DNA of 64,000 nucleotides from Burkholderiales bacterium (GCA_024235755.1 JACKLV010000004.1:140379-204378); one strand, 5' to 3'. Counted from the stretch's first letter, positions 1-8,565 are shown. Notes: generated by a model from the sequence alone, not told the origin. Numbers and translations: made by a program.

Positions 1-323
1 TCGCCATCGGGATTATGCCGCGAGGCATAGCCATTGCCGGTGATTTCAACCCAGCTGTGCGGCTGTAATGCAATTTTTCCGGAAATTCGGAAACTCGCGC
101 AGTATCCTACCAGTTCTTTATCGTAAACAGCTACGAGCTGACCTTCTGAAAAGTTATTAATCTGACCGTTTAACGCACCTTCTGAATAAGCCGGAATACT
201 GGTGCCCTGGTAGACCCGGGCAACCAGTTTCGCGAGTGCGGGCACATCTTTTAACGTTGCGTTACGTACGGCTAGACGGCCGGATTTTTTATTAATTTTT
301 GATCCAGGGTTTGCTGATTTCAT
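1..323 (-). CDS. GNAT acetyltransferase domain of a GNAT/carbon-nitrogen hydrolase protein (3' part outside the window)
   Basis: About 107 residues are visible, starting at an ATG at 321-323 and running off the left edge. The N-terminus is basic, followed by a GNAT-like stretch beginning RLAVRNATLKDVPALAKLV, then GQINNFSEGQLVAVYD, then a motif resembling VEITGNGYASRH. This combination is typical of bifunctional proteins in which an N-terminal acetyltransferase is fused to a C-terminal nitrilase-type amidohydrolase. The hydrolase half would lie outside the window, so the fusion is an inference from family resemblance. The start sits only a few bases downstream of the dedA stop, so the two genes are probably co-transcribed. 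Substrate unknown. Confidence 0.75.
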   Translation of the reverse strand, partial: MKSANPGSKINKKSGRLAVRNATLKDVPALAKLVARVYQGTSIPAYSEGALNGQINNFSEGQLVAVYDKELVGYCASFRISGKIALQPHSWVEITGNGYASRHNPDG

Positions 324-328
324 AGCCG

Positions 329-940
329 CTACAAATGTGTTCGGTTCGATCGGCGTTGTCGCTGCCAATAAATGACAACGCCGATCGTGCAGGTAATGAA
401 CAGCGCAATTATGATGTCACGCAGGTAATCTTTAATCAGCGCTTCGTTTTCTCCAATAAAATAACCGAGCAATGTCAGTATGATTACCCAGATGCCGGCG
501 CCCAGGCTGGTATAAAAACAAAATATCGGCAAATGCATGCGCGCCAGTCCTGCCGGAATCGAAATGTACTGACGCACCATTGGAATTAGGCGACCGGTAA
601 AAGTAGAGATATGTCCGTGGCGTTGAAAAAAGATTTCCATTTTTTGGAGGTGGGCTGCGTTAAACATGACATACCTGCCATAGTGCAGCAAAAATGGCCG
701 TCCCAGCCATACCGCCAGATAATAGTTGATGAGCGCGCCGATAAGGCTGCCGAGAATTCCGCACAAAATGACAATCAGGATATGCATTTCGCCTTTTGAA
801 GCGAGATATCCGGCTGGAATCATGATGACTTCGCTTGGAAATGGCACAAAGCTTGATTCCAGCAGCATCAGAATAAAAATACCCGGATAGCCCAGACTGC
901 CGATGGTGTTGACAATCCACTCAATAATTTCTGCAATCAA
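329..940 (-). CDS. DedA family membrane protein
   Basis: This 203-residue polytopic inner-membrane protein belongs to the DedA/SNARE-associated (VTT domain) family, thought to act in membrane lipid or proton homeostasis (scramblase-like activity is known for relatives). Seen in the sequence: an early FILMLLESSFVPFPSEVIM segment, the hallmark region of the family, then a GALINYYLAVWLGR segment and the GRLIPMVRQYISIPAGLARM signature with conserved arginines near residue 120. Several hydrophobic segments span the rest. Length is normal for the family. It lies downstream of secF on the same strand with a 42-base gap and directly upstream of the GNAT gene. The precise physiological role cannot be read from the sequence. 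Confidence 0.9.
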   Translation of the reverse strand: MIAEIIEWIVNTIGSLGYPGIFILMLLESSFVPFPSEVIMIPAGYLASKGEMHILIVILCGILGSLIGALINYYLAVWLGRPFLLHYGRYVMFNAAHLQKMEIFFQRHGHISTFTGRLIPMVRQYISIPAGLARMHLPIFCFYTSLGAGIWVIILTLLGYFIGENEALIKDYLRDIIIALFITCTIGVVIYWQRQRRSNRTHL

Positions 941-982
941 TCCGGTAACCCTTGTACAGAGAAAAAATCTAATGCATCAGCG

Positions 983-1921
983 TCAGACCACAGCGCCGTC
1001 ATTTTCTGGTTTCTTTTCTTCCTGTTGTAATAAGTCTTCGCGCTTGACTCCCAGCAGAATTAAAATCGAACTGGCTACCATGATGGAAGAATAGATGCCA
1101 AACCAAATGCCTATGGTTAATGCCAGTGCGAAATAATATAAAACCTCGCCGCCGAATAACAGCATGGATATGATGACCATTTGCGTACTACCGTGCGTCA
1201 TGATTGTACGCGCCATAGTACGTGTGATGGCATTATTGATAACCTGTTTGACCTCTACCTTGCGCAATTTTCGGAAGTTTTCGCGTATTCGGTCAAAAAT
1301 CACTACGGATTCGTTGACGGAGTAGCCCAGTACTGCGAGAACCGCAGCCAAAACGGTCAGTGAAAATTCCCATTGGAAGAATGCAAAGAAACCTAGAATG
1401 ATAATGACGTCATGTAGGTTGGCGATAATCCCTGCTATGCCGAATTTCCATTCAAAACGAACCGCCAGATAGGCCACAATACCGAGTGAAACAAATAGCA
1501 ACGCCAGCGCGCCGTTTTCCAGCAATTCCTGACCGACTTGTGGGCCGACAAACTCTACACGTCGCATTTCAACCGTATTGTCAGCCTCACGCAATGCATT
1601 CAATACCGATTCAGACAGTTGTGCACTGGAATATTCAGGCATGACGGGCAGGCGAATCATCACATCGCGGGAGGTGCCGAAGTTCTGCACAGTCACATCC
1701 GTCATGTTCATGCCTGCAAGTATATTTCTAATTTTATTCAGATCGGCAGTCTGCTCATAGCTGACTTCAAGTACTGTTCCGCCGGTAAAATCTACGCCAA
1801 GATTCAGTCCTCTGGTCGCAATAAAGAAAACGGATAGAATAAATGTCGAGATTGAGATTACTGCGGCAGCGCGCCGCCAGCTCATAAAAGGGATGTCGCG
1901 GCTGAATCTGAAAAATTCCAT
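983..1921 (-). CDS. secF: Protein translocase subunit SecF
   Basis: SecF is the smaller half of the SecDF complex, which uses the proton-motive force to pull exported proteins out of the SecYEG channel on the periplasmic side. The 312-residue protein has an N-terminal membrane segment near residues 18-38, the conserved GLNLGVDFTGGT motif just after it, a periplasmic domain to about residue 130 and then five further membrane segments. The GYSVNESVVIFDRIREN signature lies in the membrane half. It ends with an acidic, charged cytoplasmic tail. It lies 43 bases downstream of secD, the standard yajC-secD-secF order. Length and motifs are normal, so a working protein is expected. Confidence 0.97.
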   Translation of the reverse strand: MEFFRFSRDIPFMSWRRAAAVISISTFILSVFFIATRGLNLGVDFTGGTVLEVSYEQTADLNKIRNILAGMNMTDVTVQNFGTSRDVMIRLPVMPEYSSAQLSESVLNALREADNTVEMRRVEFVGPQVGQELLENGALALLFVSLGIVAYLAVRFEWKFGIAGIIANLHDVIIILGFFAFFQWEFSLTVLAAVLAVLGYSVNESVVIFDRIRENFRKLRKVEVKQVINNAITRTMARTIMTHGSTQMVIISMLLFGGEVLYYFALALTIGIWFGIYSSIMVASSILILLGVKREDLLQQEEKKPENDGAVV

Positions 1922-1964
1922 TGATTATTCCTTTAAAAATCCAGTTTAATCCTGTCTTAACGGA

Positions 1965-4070
1965 TTATTTTTTCTTCGCTTTTCGCGTTGCCTGTTTCCG
2001 CTTTCCGCGTACGCGCGTTGATTTATTCGGAGCTGTATCCGCTTCTGTTACCGGCTCATCTCGAGATTCTTCCGGAATCGTTCCGGTATCTGGCAATGTG
2101 TCGGTTTCACCAGCTGGTCCGGCTTCAGTAACGGATGATGTTTGTTTATTCTGTGTTTGAGCCGGTTCTGTTGATTTCGATGCCGCAGAATCCGTTTCGG
2201 GTGGCAGTTCGTATTTAAATCGTTTCCTGGCACTCTCGGATTCAGGTATCCAGATTTTTCCGATAGGAACAACTTCCAGTTTACGGCGGCTGCCGTACAT
2301 GTAGTTGACCATGCCGCGTGATACGAAGATTGCAGTAAATACGGAGGTCAGGATGCCGAGACAGAGTACGACAGCAAAACCTTTTACCGGCCCGGAACCG
2401 AAAGCAAACAGTGCGATACCGGCAATCAATGTGGTGATATTCGAATCGAGAATTGTCCCCGTGGCGCGCTCGTAACCGGCGCTGATCGCAAGCTGCGGCG
2501 AAATACCGGCGCGAAGTTCATCGCGTATCCGTTCATTAATCAGTACGTTGGCGTCGATGGCCATGCCGACGGTCAGCGCCAGTGCGGCCATGCCAGGCAA
2601 TGTCAACGTAGCTTGCAGAATGGACAGCAGGCCAACCAGCAACAGCAGGTTGATACTGAGCGCAAGTACGGAAATGACGCCGAACGCCATGTAATACATC
2701 ATAATAAAGATGGCGACTGCCAAAAAGCCGTAAAGCGTAGAATTAAATCCCCTGGCGATATTGTCTGCACCCAAACTGGGACCGACGGTACGCTCTTCAA
2801 TGATATCCATCGGTGCGGCAAGTGCACCGGCACGCAGCAACAGTGAAACATCACGCGCTTCCGCTGTGGTCATGCGTCCGCTGATTTGCACCCGTCCGCC
2901 ACCGATTTCCTCACGGATAACGGGGGCGGTGACGACTTCGGCCTGATTGCGTTCGATCAACAGTATTGCCATGCGCCTGCCGACATTTTCGCGTGTCAGT
3001 TTCTTGAATATCTGAGCACCATTGTTATCCAGCCGGATGTGAACGGCTGGCTGATTGTCTTCATTAAAGCCGGGTTGTGCGTCGGTAATGCGTTCTCCGG
3101 TCAGCAGTACCTGTTTTTTGACCAACAGAGGGCCGCCGCCGCGTTCTTCGTAAAGCTCGGTACCAAACGGTATGCGGCCTTGCAATGCTGCATCGAGATC
3201 GCGCTCATCATCGACCATGCGAATTTCCAGCGTTGCCGTACGTCCGAGGATTTCCTTCGCCTTGGCGGTATCCTGTACGCCGGGCAACTGAACGATGACA
3301 CGGTCAGCGCCAGCTTTCTGAATGATCGGTTCCGCTACACCCAGTTCATTGACGCGGTTACGCAGCGTCGTGATGTTCTGCTGTACTGTGGAATCCTGCA
3401 TTTGCACCAGTGCTTCCGGCCTAATGGTGGCGATCAGATTGAAACGGTTGCTGACCTGTTCTTCTCTGAATTGCAGGTCTTCATAGGTTGACTTTAGTTC
3501 GTCTAACGCTTGTGAACGTGATTCAGCATCACGAAATCGGACTGTTAATGATTCGCCCAGCTTTTCAACACCGGCATAAGGAATTCTTTTTTCACGCAAG
3601 GTTGAGCGGATATCATTGCTGTGGCGATCGAGGGTCTTGCTGACAGCACCCTCCATATCGACCTCGAGCATGAAATGTACGCCGCCGCGAAGATCAAGTC
3701 CGAGATACATCGGCAGCGCACCCAGATCGGTCAGCCATTGAGGCGAGTTGGGCAACAAATTCAATGCGACCATATAGTCGTCGCCTAACGTGGTTTGGAG
3801 TAAATCCTTGGCTTTGATTTGCGTGTCAGTATCTTCAAAGCGTACCTTGATACTGCCTTCTTCCAGAAAAAGACCGTCTATATTGATGCTGGCATTTGCC
3901 AGCGTGGTCTCAACCCGTTGCAGCAAGGCGTTGTCTGCATGAGCTGCCACTCTCAATGGAGAAATTTGTACGGCTGGAGATTCACCGAAAAAATTGGGCA
4001 GGGTATAGAGCAGTCCGAGTAACAAGGAAACCGCAATAATCAAGTATTTCCAAAGCGGGTAGCGGTTCAT
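1965..4070 (-). CDS. secD: Protein translocase subunit SecD
   Basis: SecD forms the proton-driven SecDF accessory complex of the Sec export channel. The protein has 701 residues. An N-terminal membrane helix (about 7-27) is followed by the large periplasmic P1 region beginning near LGLDLRGGVHFMLEVD and ending about residue 440. Then come the membrane half with GMAIDANVLINERIRDELR and the final helices ending near the VSRGMVNYMYG segment. After about residue 615 there is a long extension rich in Ser, Thr, Glu and Pro, finishing in a cluster of Lys and Arg residues (KRKQATRKAKKK). This tail makes it longer than the roughly 615-residue E. coli protein. It lies between yajC and secF in the usual operon. 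Confidence 0.97.
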   Translation of the reverse strand: MNRYPLWKYLIIAVSLLLGLLYTLPNFFGESPAVQISPLRVAAHADNALLQRVETTLANASINIDGLFLEEGSIKVRFEDTDTQIKAKDLLQTTLGDDYMVALNLLPNSPQWLTDLGALPMYLGLDLRGGVHFMLEVDMEGAVSKTLDRHSNDIRSTLREKRIPYAGVEKLGESLTVRFRDAESRSQALDELKSTYEDLQFREEQVSNRFNLIATIRPEALVQMQDSTVQQNITTLRNRVNELGVAEPIIQKAGADRVIVQLPGVQDTAKAKEILGRTATLEIRMVDDERDLDAALQGRIPFGTELYEERGGGPLLVKKQVLLTGERITDAQPGFNEDNQPAVHIRLDNNGAQIFKKLTRENVGRRMAILLIERNQAEVVTAPVIREEIGGGRVQISGRMTTAEARDVSLLLRAGALAAPMDIIEERTVGPSLGADNIARGFNSTLYGFLAVAIFIMMYYMAFGVISVLALSINLLLLVGLLSILQATLTLPGMAALALTVGMAIDANVLINERIRDELRAGISPQLAISAGYERATGTILDSNITTLIAGIALFAFGSGPVKGFAVVLCLGILTSVFTAIFVSRGMVNYMYGSRRKLEVVPIGKIWIPESESARKRFKYELPPETDSAASKSTEPAQTQNKQTSSVTEAGPAGETDTLPDTGTIPEESRDEPVTEADTAPNKSTRVRGKRKQATRKAKKK

Positions 4071-4152
4071 GAGTATTCAGTAATGATGATGGTTATATTG
4101 AAAAACGGTTGTAAAAAGATCGGTTGGGAGTCGACCGGGTTTGTAAGACAAT

Positions 4153-4635
4153 TTAATTTTTATCGCCTGACTTGGTGGTTTCCTCATTGCTGCTATCGGG
4201 TGCATTATCTGATGAGGTTGGCGTATCGTCGGTGGCTTTGTTTTCTGATGCCGTAGCAGCTGGCGCGCTTTTGGCTGATTTTTTTACTTGTTTGTTACCC
4301 TTGGATGGCTCGATGCTTTTTAGCGTCCCTTTGGGCAGCAGTGTTTGAACAGAAGATTTCAGCACAATGACTTCATGGCTGGGTGCAATTTCCACGACCA
4401 CATAGCTTTCGCTGACATTGAGTATTAAACCCAGTATGCCGCCATTGGTAATGACCTCGTCGCCTCTTTGCAGGTTTTCGACCATTTGTTTATGTTCTTT
4501 GGCGCGCCTGGCCTGGGGGCGAATAAGCAGCAACCAGAAAATAACAAAAATACCTATTAACAAAATCAGATTTGCCCAACCTGCCTCAGCTTGTCCAGAT
4601 TCGGCAGCTTGTGCGTATGCTTCACTAATCAGCAT
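4153..4635 (-). CDS. yajC: Preprotein translocase subunit YajC
   Basis: YajC is a small single-span membrane protein associated with SecDF. The 160-residue protein shows a hydrophobic segment (NLILLIGIFVIFWLLLIRP, about residues 21-39), then the family motif RPQARRAKEHKQM and the conserved GDEVITNGGILGLI stretch. This is followed by a low-complexity Ser/Thr/Glu/Lys tail from about residue 105 onwards. The usual family length is about 110 residues, so the tail is an extension, comparable to the one on the neighbouring SecD. Start is an ATG. Gene order tgt-yajC-secD-secF on the minus strand supports the call. Confidence 0.95.
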   Translation of the reverse strand: MLISEAYAQAAESGQAEAGWANLILLIGIFVIFWLLLIRPQARRAKEHKQMVENLQRGDEVITNGGILGLILNVSESYVVVEIAPSHEVIVLKSSVQTLLPKGTLKSIEPSKGNKQVKKSAKSAPAATASENKATDDTPTSSDNAPDSSNEETTKSGDKN

Positions 4636-4694
4636 AGTATTTCTCCAATGAACGGTTAATCAAAAAGTGCACATATTAGCATGATGCAGGCTTA

Positions 4695-5789
4695 TCACTG
4701 AAATTCCCGAGCAAATTTTTCTACAAATTCACCGAATTGCGATTGTTCGATTGCGGCGCGGATTTCGGTCATGAGCTGCTGGTAATAAAACAGATTATGT
4801 ACCGTGTTCAGGTGAGCGCCGAGCATTTCGTTGATACGTTGGAGGTGATGCAGGTAAGCACGGGTAAAATTCTGGCAGGTATAACATTCACATTGATCGT
4901 CCGGTGCAGCGGTATCCAACCGGTAACGACTGTTACGCAGCTTGATAATTCCTTTGCGGGTATACAGCCAGCCGTTACGCGCATTGCGTGTTGGCAATAC
5001 ACAGTCGAACAAGTCGATACCGTGCGCCACGGCATGGACGATATCGGCTGGTGTGCCGACTCCCATCAGATAGCGCGGTTTGTCGGTTGGTAACTGTGGC
5101 GCGGTATGTTCCAGGATACGCCGCATGTCGGCTTTGGGCTCACCGACCGATAACCCACCAATTGCGTAACCGTCGAAACCAATGGATACCAGACTTTCCA
5201 GAGAACGGTCGCGCAAATTTTCATACATACCCCCCTGCACAATGCCAAATAATGCGTTTGCATTGCCTTCGTGCGCCTGTTTGGAACGTTCGGCCCAGCG
5301 CAGGCTGAGTTCCATTGAGTCTCGTGTGGCGGTTTCATCTGCCGGATATGGCGTGCATTCATCGAATATCATCACGATATCCGAATTCAGAATACGTTGA
5401 ATACGCATGGACTCTTCCGGTGTCAGAAAGCAGCGGTCACCGTTTACCGGCGAACTGAACTTTACTCCTTGTTCGGTAATTTTGCGTAAATCGCCGAGGC
5501 TATAGACCTGAAACCCCCCGGAGTCGGTCAAAATCGGGCCGTTCCAGTGCATAAAACGGTGCAGTCCGCCATGCGCGGCGATGACTTCCAGACCCGGACG
5601 CAGCCACAGGTGGAAGGTGTTACCCAGGATGATCTGGGCATGGATTTTTTGCAGCATTTCCGGAGACATGCCTTTAACCGCGCCATAAGTACCTACGGGC
5701 ATAAAAGCGGGCGTTTCTACTTGCCCGTGCGCCAACGTTAGTGTTCCCCGGCGTGCTGTCTGATCAGTTCCCTTCAGTTCGAATTTCAT
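4695..5789 (-). CDS. tgt: tRNA-guanine transglycosylase (Tgt)
   Basis: Tgt exchanges the guanine at position 34 of tRNAs with GUN anticodons for preQ1, the first tRNA-level step of queuosine formation. The 364-residue protein carries the nucleophile-region motif LTDSGGFQVYSLG near residue 90, the GGLSVGE segment that contacts the base, DLFDCVLPTRNARNG with the catalytic aspartate, and a zinc site CECYTC followed by HH near the C-terminus. Length is standard for bacterial Tgt. The start codon overlaps the end of the upstream queA remnant by four bases, as in an intact queA-tgt operon. The gene itself looks intact although its partner queA is broken. Confidence 0.97.
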   Translation of the reverse strand: MKFELKGTDQTARRGTLTLAHGQVETPAFMPVGTYGAVKGMSPEMLQKIHAQIILGNTFHLWLRPGLEVIAAHGGLHRFMHWNGPILTDSGGFQVYSLGDLRKITEQGVKFSSPVNGDRCFLTPEESMRIQRILNSDIVMIFDECTPYPADETATRDSMELSLRWAERSKQAHEGNANALFGIVQGGMYENLRDRSLESLVSIGFDGYAIGGLSVGEPKADMRRILEHTAPQLPTDKPRYLMGVGTPADIVHAVAHGIDLFDCVLPTRNARNGWLYTRKGIIKLRNSRYRLDTAAPDDQCECYTCQNFTRAYLHHLQRINEMLGAHLNTVHNLFYYQQLMTEIRAAIEQSQFGEFVEKFAREFQ

Positions 5790-6803
5790 GGTTGTTTCTC
5801 AATGAGCATGGCATCGCCATAACTGAAAAACCGGTATCGCCGGTCAATCGCATGTTGGTAGGCGTTGCGTATGGTTTCCATGCCGCCGAATGCGCTGACC
5901 AGCATAATCAGCGTGGAACGCGGCAGGTGAAAATTGGTCAGTAACCGCTCCGCTACGTGGAAACGATAACCCGGTGTAATAAAGATATCGGTTTCGCCGA
6001 AGTCTGCAACCAACTGCCCGTTGTGTCGTGCAGCGGACGCTTCGAGCGCGCGTAACGATGTCGTGCCGACTGCCAGGACACGGCCGCCCGTTGTTTTGGC
6101 TTGTTCAATCACATCGACTGTTTGTTGTGGAATATGGAACAGTTCGCTGTGCATGGTATGGTCGGTAATCTTTTCAACGCGTACCGGTTGAAATGTGCCT
6201 GCGCCAACGTGCAAGGTCACATAAGCAATAATGACGCCTTTTGTTCGTAGCCGTTCAGTATCGTTTCGTCAAAATGCAGAGACCCGCAGTCGGTGCTGCA
6301 ACCGCACCCACATTTTTGGCATAAACTGTCTGATACCGCGCCGGTCTGCTTCAGGCGGAACGGGTGATATAAGGCGGCAAGGGTAATGACCGAAACGCTC
6401 CAGTAATTCGTAAACGGTCTGGCGATGATCGAAGTCGTATAAAACATTCTGGGATTTATTATCGTAACGGGAATTTCGTTGTCCAAAACCAACCGGCTTC
6501 CGGTTTAGGGTGCATAGCTGGCCCGAATCGCAGCCTGAACATGATGGTCGTCCAACACGCGCTCAACCAAACTTCGATTTTCCCGCCGTCTTTTTTTCCA
6601 AACAATCTGGCTTTAATGACACGTGTGTCGTTGAACACGGCGACATCGCCCGAACGCAGGTAGTCAGGTAGGTCGAGAAACTATAAATCGCGTCTATGGT
6701 TATGCGGGCTGCAGATACAGCAACCGGCTGCTGGCACGCTGTTGCACCGGTTGCTAGGCAATAAGTTCAGGCGGCAGATCGAAATCAAACCCGGTATGTT
6801 CAT
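5786..6803 (-). pseudogene. queA: queA pseudogene (S-adenosylmethionine:tRNA ribosyltransferase-isomerase)
   Basis: QueA normally converts preQ1-tRNA to epoxyqueuosine-tRNA using S-adenosylmethionine. Recognisable pieces occur in order on the minus strand but in different frames: FDFDLPPELIA near the start, then an in-frame TAG at 6754-6756. Next come LDLPDYLRSGDVAVFNDTR and the RVIKARLFGKK segment, then a one-base loss near 6568. VERVLDDHHVQAAIRAS is followed by an in-frame TAA at 6505-6507, then GSRLVLDNEIPVT, and later AKNVGAVAAPTAGL with a one-base gain near 6280. Only the last 144 codons (VTLHVGAGTFQPVRV onwards, 5786-6220) remain open and well conserved. At least five lesions make a sequencing artefact unlikely. 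Operon position immediately upstream of tgt supports the identity. Confidence 0.9.
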
Positions 6804-7014
6804 TTAATTGACAGATACGCGATGATCAGAAACCAACGGCATGTTGAAAACGTAGATTTCTGCATTCTTATAAACCGGGGCGAAGACAAGTCACCAAATT
6901 CATCGAAAATGTGCAATTATATACCGATAGCGTATTTTACCGAGTGGCTTGCTGAAGCAGACAAATTCAGTGATAATTGCGTTCTTTTGCAACGCAAAAA
7001 ATCTGTCAGCACTA

Positions 7015-7096
7015 GCCGAGGTGGCGGAATTGGTAGACGCACTGGATTCAAAATCCAGCGATGGTGACATCATGGGGTTCGATTCCCCCGGCACCA
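7015..7096 (+). tRNA. tRNA-Leu (anticodon CAA), possibly defective
   Basis: The 5' acceptor strand GCCGAGG, the D-arm GCGGAATTGGTAGACGC, the anticodon arm CTGGA-TTCAAAA-TCCAG (anticodon CAA) and a long class II variable arm GATG-GTGA-CATC are all clear. The encoded CCA end is at 7094-7096. The 3' side is abnormal. After the T-loop TTCGATT only CCCCC GGC remains before ACCA. That is eight bases where a five-base T-stem strand and a seven-base acceptor strand need twelve. About four bases are therefore missing at the T-stem/acceptor junction, and the gene is 82 bases long rather than about 86. It may be a non-functional copy. Confidence 0.8.
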
Positions 7097-7235
7097 TTTA
7101 TTAACCCACTGTTCTAGCTGGATATTTTCCTAATATCTTGTGGAAAGAAAGCCTGTATCAGTCAACATATTGAAAAAATAATGAAATTATTGGTTCGATT
7201 CCGTGAGGCTATTTTTATATGAAAACTAATCTGGA

Positions 7236-7522
7236 TCAAAGTAGTTTAATACATCCATGGTTGGTGCGGTATGTCGATGATGTGAATACATCCACCAATT
7301 GTATAGAATATCAAGTGTGATCCTTGCAAATAGCAGTAATAGCCTCTTCGATATCAATTTACGCTACCTATTTTAGGATTTTCGCTAGTCACCTGAAACG
7401 TCGGTCAAGATCACGCAAATAGCCATCTCGTTTCTTTTTTACCCCATTTTTTGCAACGTGCAACGCCCGATATTTTTGAGGTCTTGTTTTGCGCGTAGCG
7501 TAATTTTGACGGTGAATGTCGT
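7236..7522 (-). pseudogene. parE-like toxin pseudogene
   Basis: On the minus strand, directly after the parD remnant, a decayed RelE/ParE-type toxin can be read: TFTVKITLRAKQDLKNIGR, then WGKKKRDGYLRDLDRRFQ, an in-frame stop, LAKNPKIGSVN, and after a frame change pieces resembling IEEAYYCYLQGSHLIFYTI. The expected ATG reads ACG at 7520-7522. ParE toxins poison DNA gyrase in known systems. Several frame breaks and a stop codon mean no toxin can be made. Confidence 0.7.
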
Positions 7523-7525
7523 TCC

Positions 7526-7761
7526 TCAATCCAGTTCCTCAATAATCTTATCAATAGAATAATCTTTTACGAATTCACCACGCTCTGCTTGTTCCGCGCC
7601 TTCTTTTAAATATGCGCGAGCTTCCAGCTTACTCTTGCGTTCTTCCATTCCACGTAATGCATCACGGACGACTTCACTTGCCGAACCATATCGTCCGCTT
7701 GCGATCTCATTTTATAAATGTTTCCCAATGTTCGCCCTAAACTCAAACTCGTCGTTGCCAT
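7526..7761 (-). pseudogene. parD-like antitoxin pseudogene
   Basis: The minus strand begins with ATG and MATTSLSLG, then loses frame at about 7735 and again near 7710. Restoring frame gives EHWETFIKNEIASGRYGS, ASEVVRDALRGMEERKSKL and EARAYLKEGAEQAERGEF, ending in a TGA at 7526-7528. This is the ribbon-helix-helix ParD antitoxin pattern (G-R-Y-x-S-A-S-E-V-V-R). It precedes the parE remnant by a few bases, the normal antitoxin-first order. Two frameshifts make it non-functional. Confidence 0.75.
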
Positions 7762-7847
7762 TTTTGGTTAAACCCCTATAGTATTCATATATAACAAATA
7801 TGAATATATCAAAAGAATGCAATAGATGAAATAGATTTTTAAAAGAT

Positions 7848-7990
7848 TCAGAATTCAGGCTCAGGCGTATCCATAAAAATATCCCCGCCAAGCCCTTGCA
7901 ATATGCGTTCCCATTCCTCTAATATGCTGAAAATTTGGTTCGATAACGCTATGTCTTGGCGCACCAAGCAAGGCTTTCATAAAGTCTCAT
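7848..7990 (-). pseudogene. Unidentified decayed coding fragment
   Basis: The minus strand contains an open stretch reading QDIALSNQIFSILEEWERIL then QGLGGDIFMDTPEPEF and a TGA at 7848-7850. Codon use and acidic composition look protein-like, but there is no sensible start: frames shift near 7980 and the upstream sequence is full of stops. I do not recognise the family. It lies between the toxin-antitoxin remnant and the integrase remnant, in sequence made of broken mobile-element genes. Confidence 0.3.
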
Positions 7991-8118
7991 ATCACATAAA
8001 ATCCATTGTATTTATTCGGTTTTTTAAGAACTGATTATCTCATAAAATCGCATAACATCTTTTGACATAGCAGCAAAATGTTGGTACTTTTTGATACCAG
8101 CAAGTGAGATACCATCAA

Positions 8119-8215
8119 ATGCTGACAGACCCCGCTATACGTCAAGCTAAGCTAAGGATAAACCTTACAAAATGTACAAATAGCGCGTTAAACATGTACC
8201 AGTAAAGTTGAAAAA
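8119..8215 (+). pseudogene. Tyrosine integrase N-terminal remnant
   Basis: An ATG at 8119 opens MLTDPAIRQAK, then after a one- or two-base slip the sequence reads KDKPYKMY. This matches the highly conserved start of island and phage integrases with the DUF4102 N-terminal domain (M-L-T-D-x-x-I-R-x-A-K-P-x-D-K-P-Y-K). A TAG and further frame loss follow within 20 codons and no catalytic domain remains. Such integrases insert at the 3' ends of tRNA genes, and a tRNA-Leu lies 1.0 kb to the left on the same strand. It is likely the relic of an island integrase. Confidence 0.6.
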
Positions 8216-8293
8216 AGAGGAATTAATCCTCCGTTTAGCGCTTCTATTTTTTCATTCTGGGGTTGAAATAAAGCGCGGTTTATTTCCAAACAA

Positions 8294-8459
8294 TCAATTA
8301 CTTGTTTTTGTGTTCTCCTTTTCTGTAAGTTTGGATTTCATTGATTCTTTTTGCCGTTTCTAACGTGCAGCCAGGCGATACGATTCTCCATTTATTTTCA
8401 GAATATGGACATGATGGGTTAAGCGATCTAGCAATGTGCTGGTCAATCGTTCCGATCCT
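8294..8459 (-). pseudogene. istB (IS21-type helper ATPase) C-terminal remnant
   Basis: Minus-strand translation gives LGSERLTSTLLDRLTHHVHI then LKINGESYRLAAR, a TAG at 8360-8362, and a lysine-rich tail to TGA at 8294-8296. The DRLTHH..HIL....SYR pattern is the C-terminus of IstB-like ATP-binding proteins and parallels the end of the copy at 63045-63653 (DRITHHCDILETGNDSYRF). Everything upstream of this tail, including the P-loop, is absent, and the fragment abuts an insertion-sequence end. Confidence 0.6.
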
Positions 8460-8462
8460 AGA

Positions 8463-8493
8463 ACACCTGTCCAAAAAATGGGGTCCACTTCTT
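8463..8493 (+). repeat. Insertion-sequence end, copy 1
   Basis: These 31 bases are identical to 12046-12076 and nearly identical to the reverse complement of 62905-62935. The common core contains TGTCCAAAAAATGGGGTCC followed by ACTTCTT. Copies 1 and 3 both lie beside istB remnants, each on the 5' side of the gene, so the sequence is probably the end of one IS21-like element family. No complete element is present. Confidence 0.7.
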
Positions 8494-8565
8494 CAGCTAT
8501 GATCATAGCTCAATGGTAGGGAGTGGATAGTTATTTCTTTTATTTGACGGCAATATACGATTCCA

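Noticed and set aside
2886..3491. 201-residue plus-strand frame inside secD
   Set aside because: It lies wholly antisense to a well-conserved gene, with no motif or start signal; a shadow frame caused by codon bias.
5786..6803. queA lesions as simple sequencing errors
   Set aside because: Two substitution-type stop codons plus several indels are spread over 1 kb while neighbouring genes are clean, so real decay is the better explanation, though resequencing would settle it.
8505..8530. tRNA-like string TAGCTCAATGGTAGGGAG
   Set aside because: It resembles a tRNA D-arm, but no anticodon arm, T-arm or acceptor stem can be formed around it, so it is not called as a tRNA.
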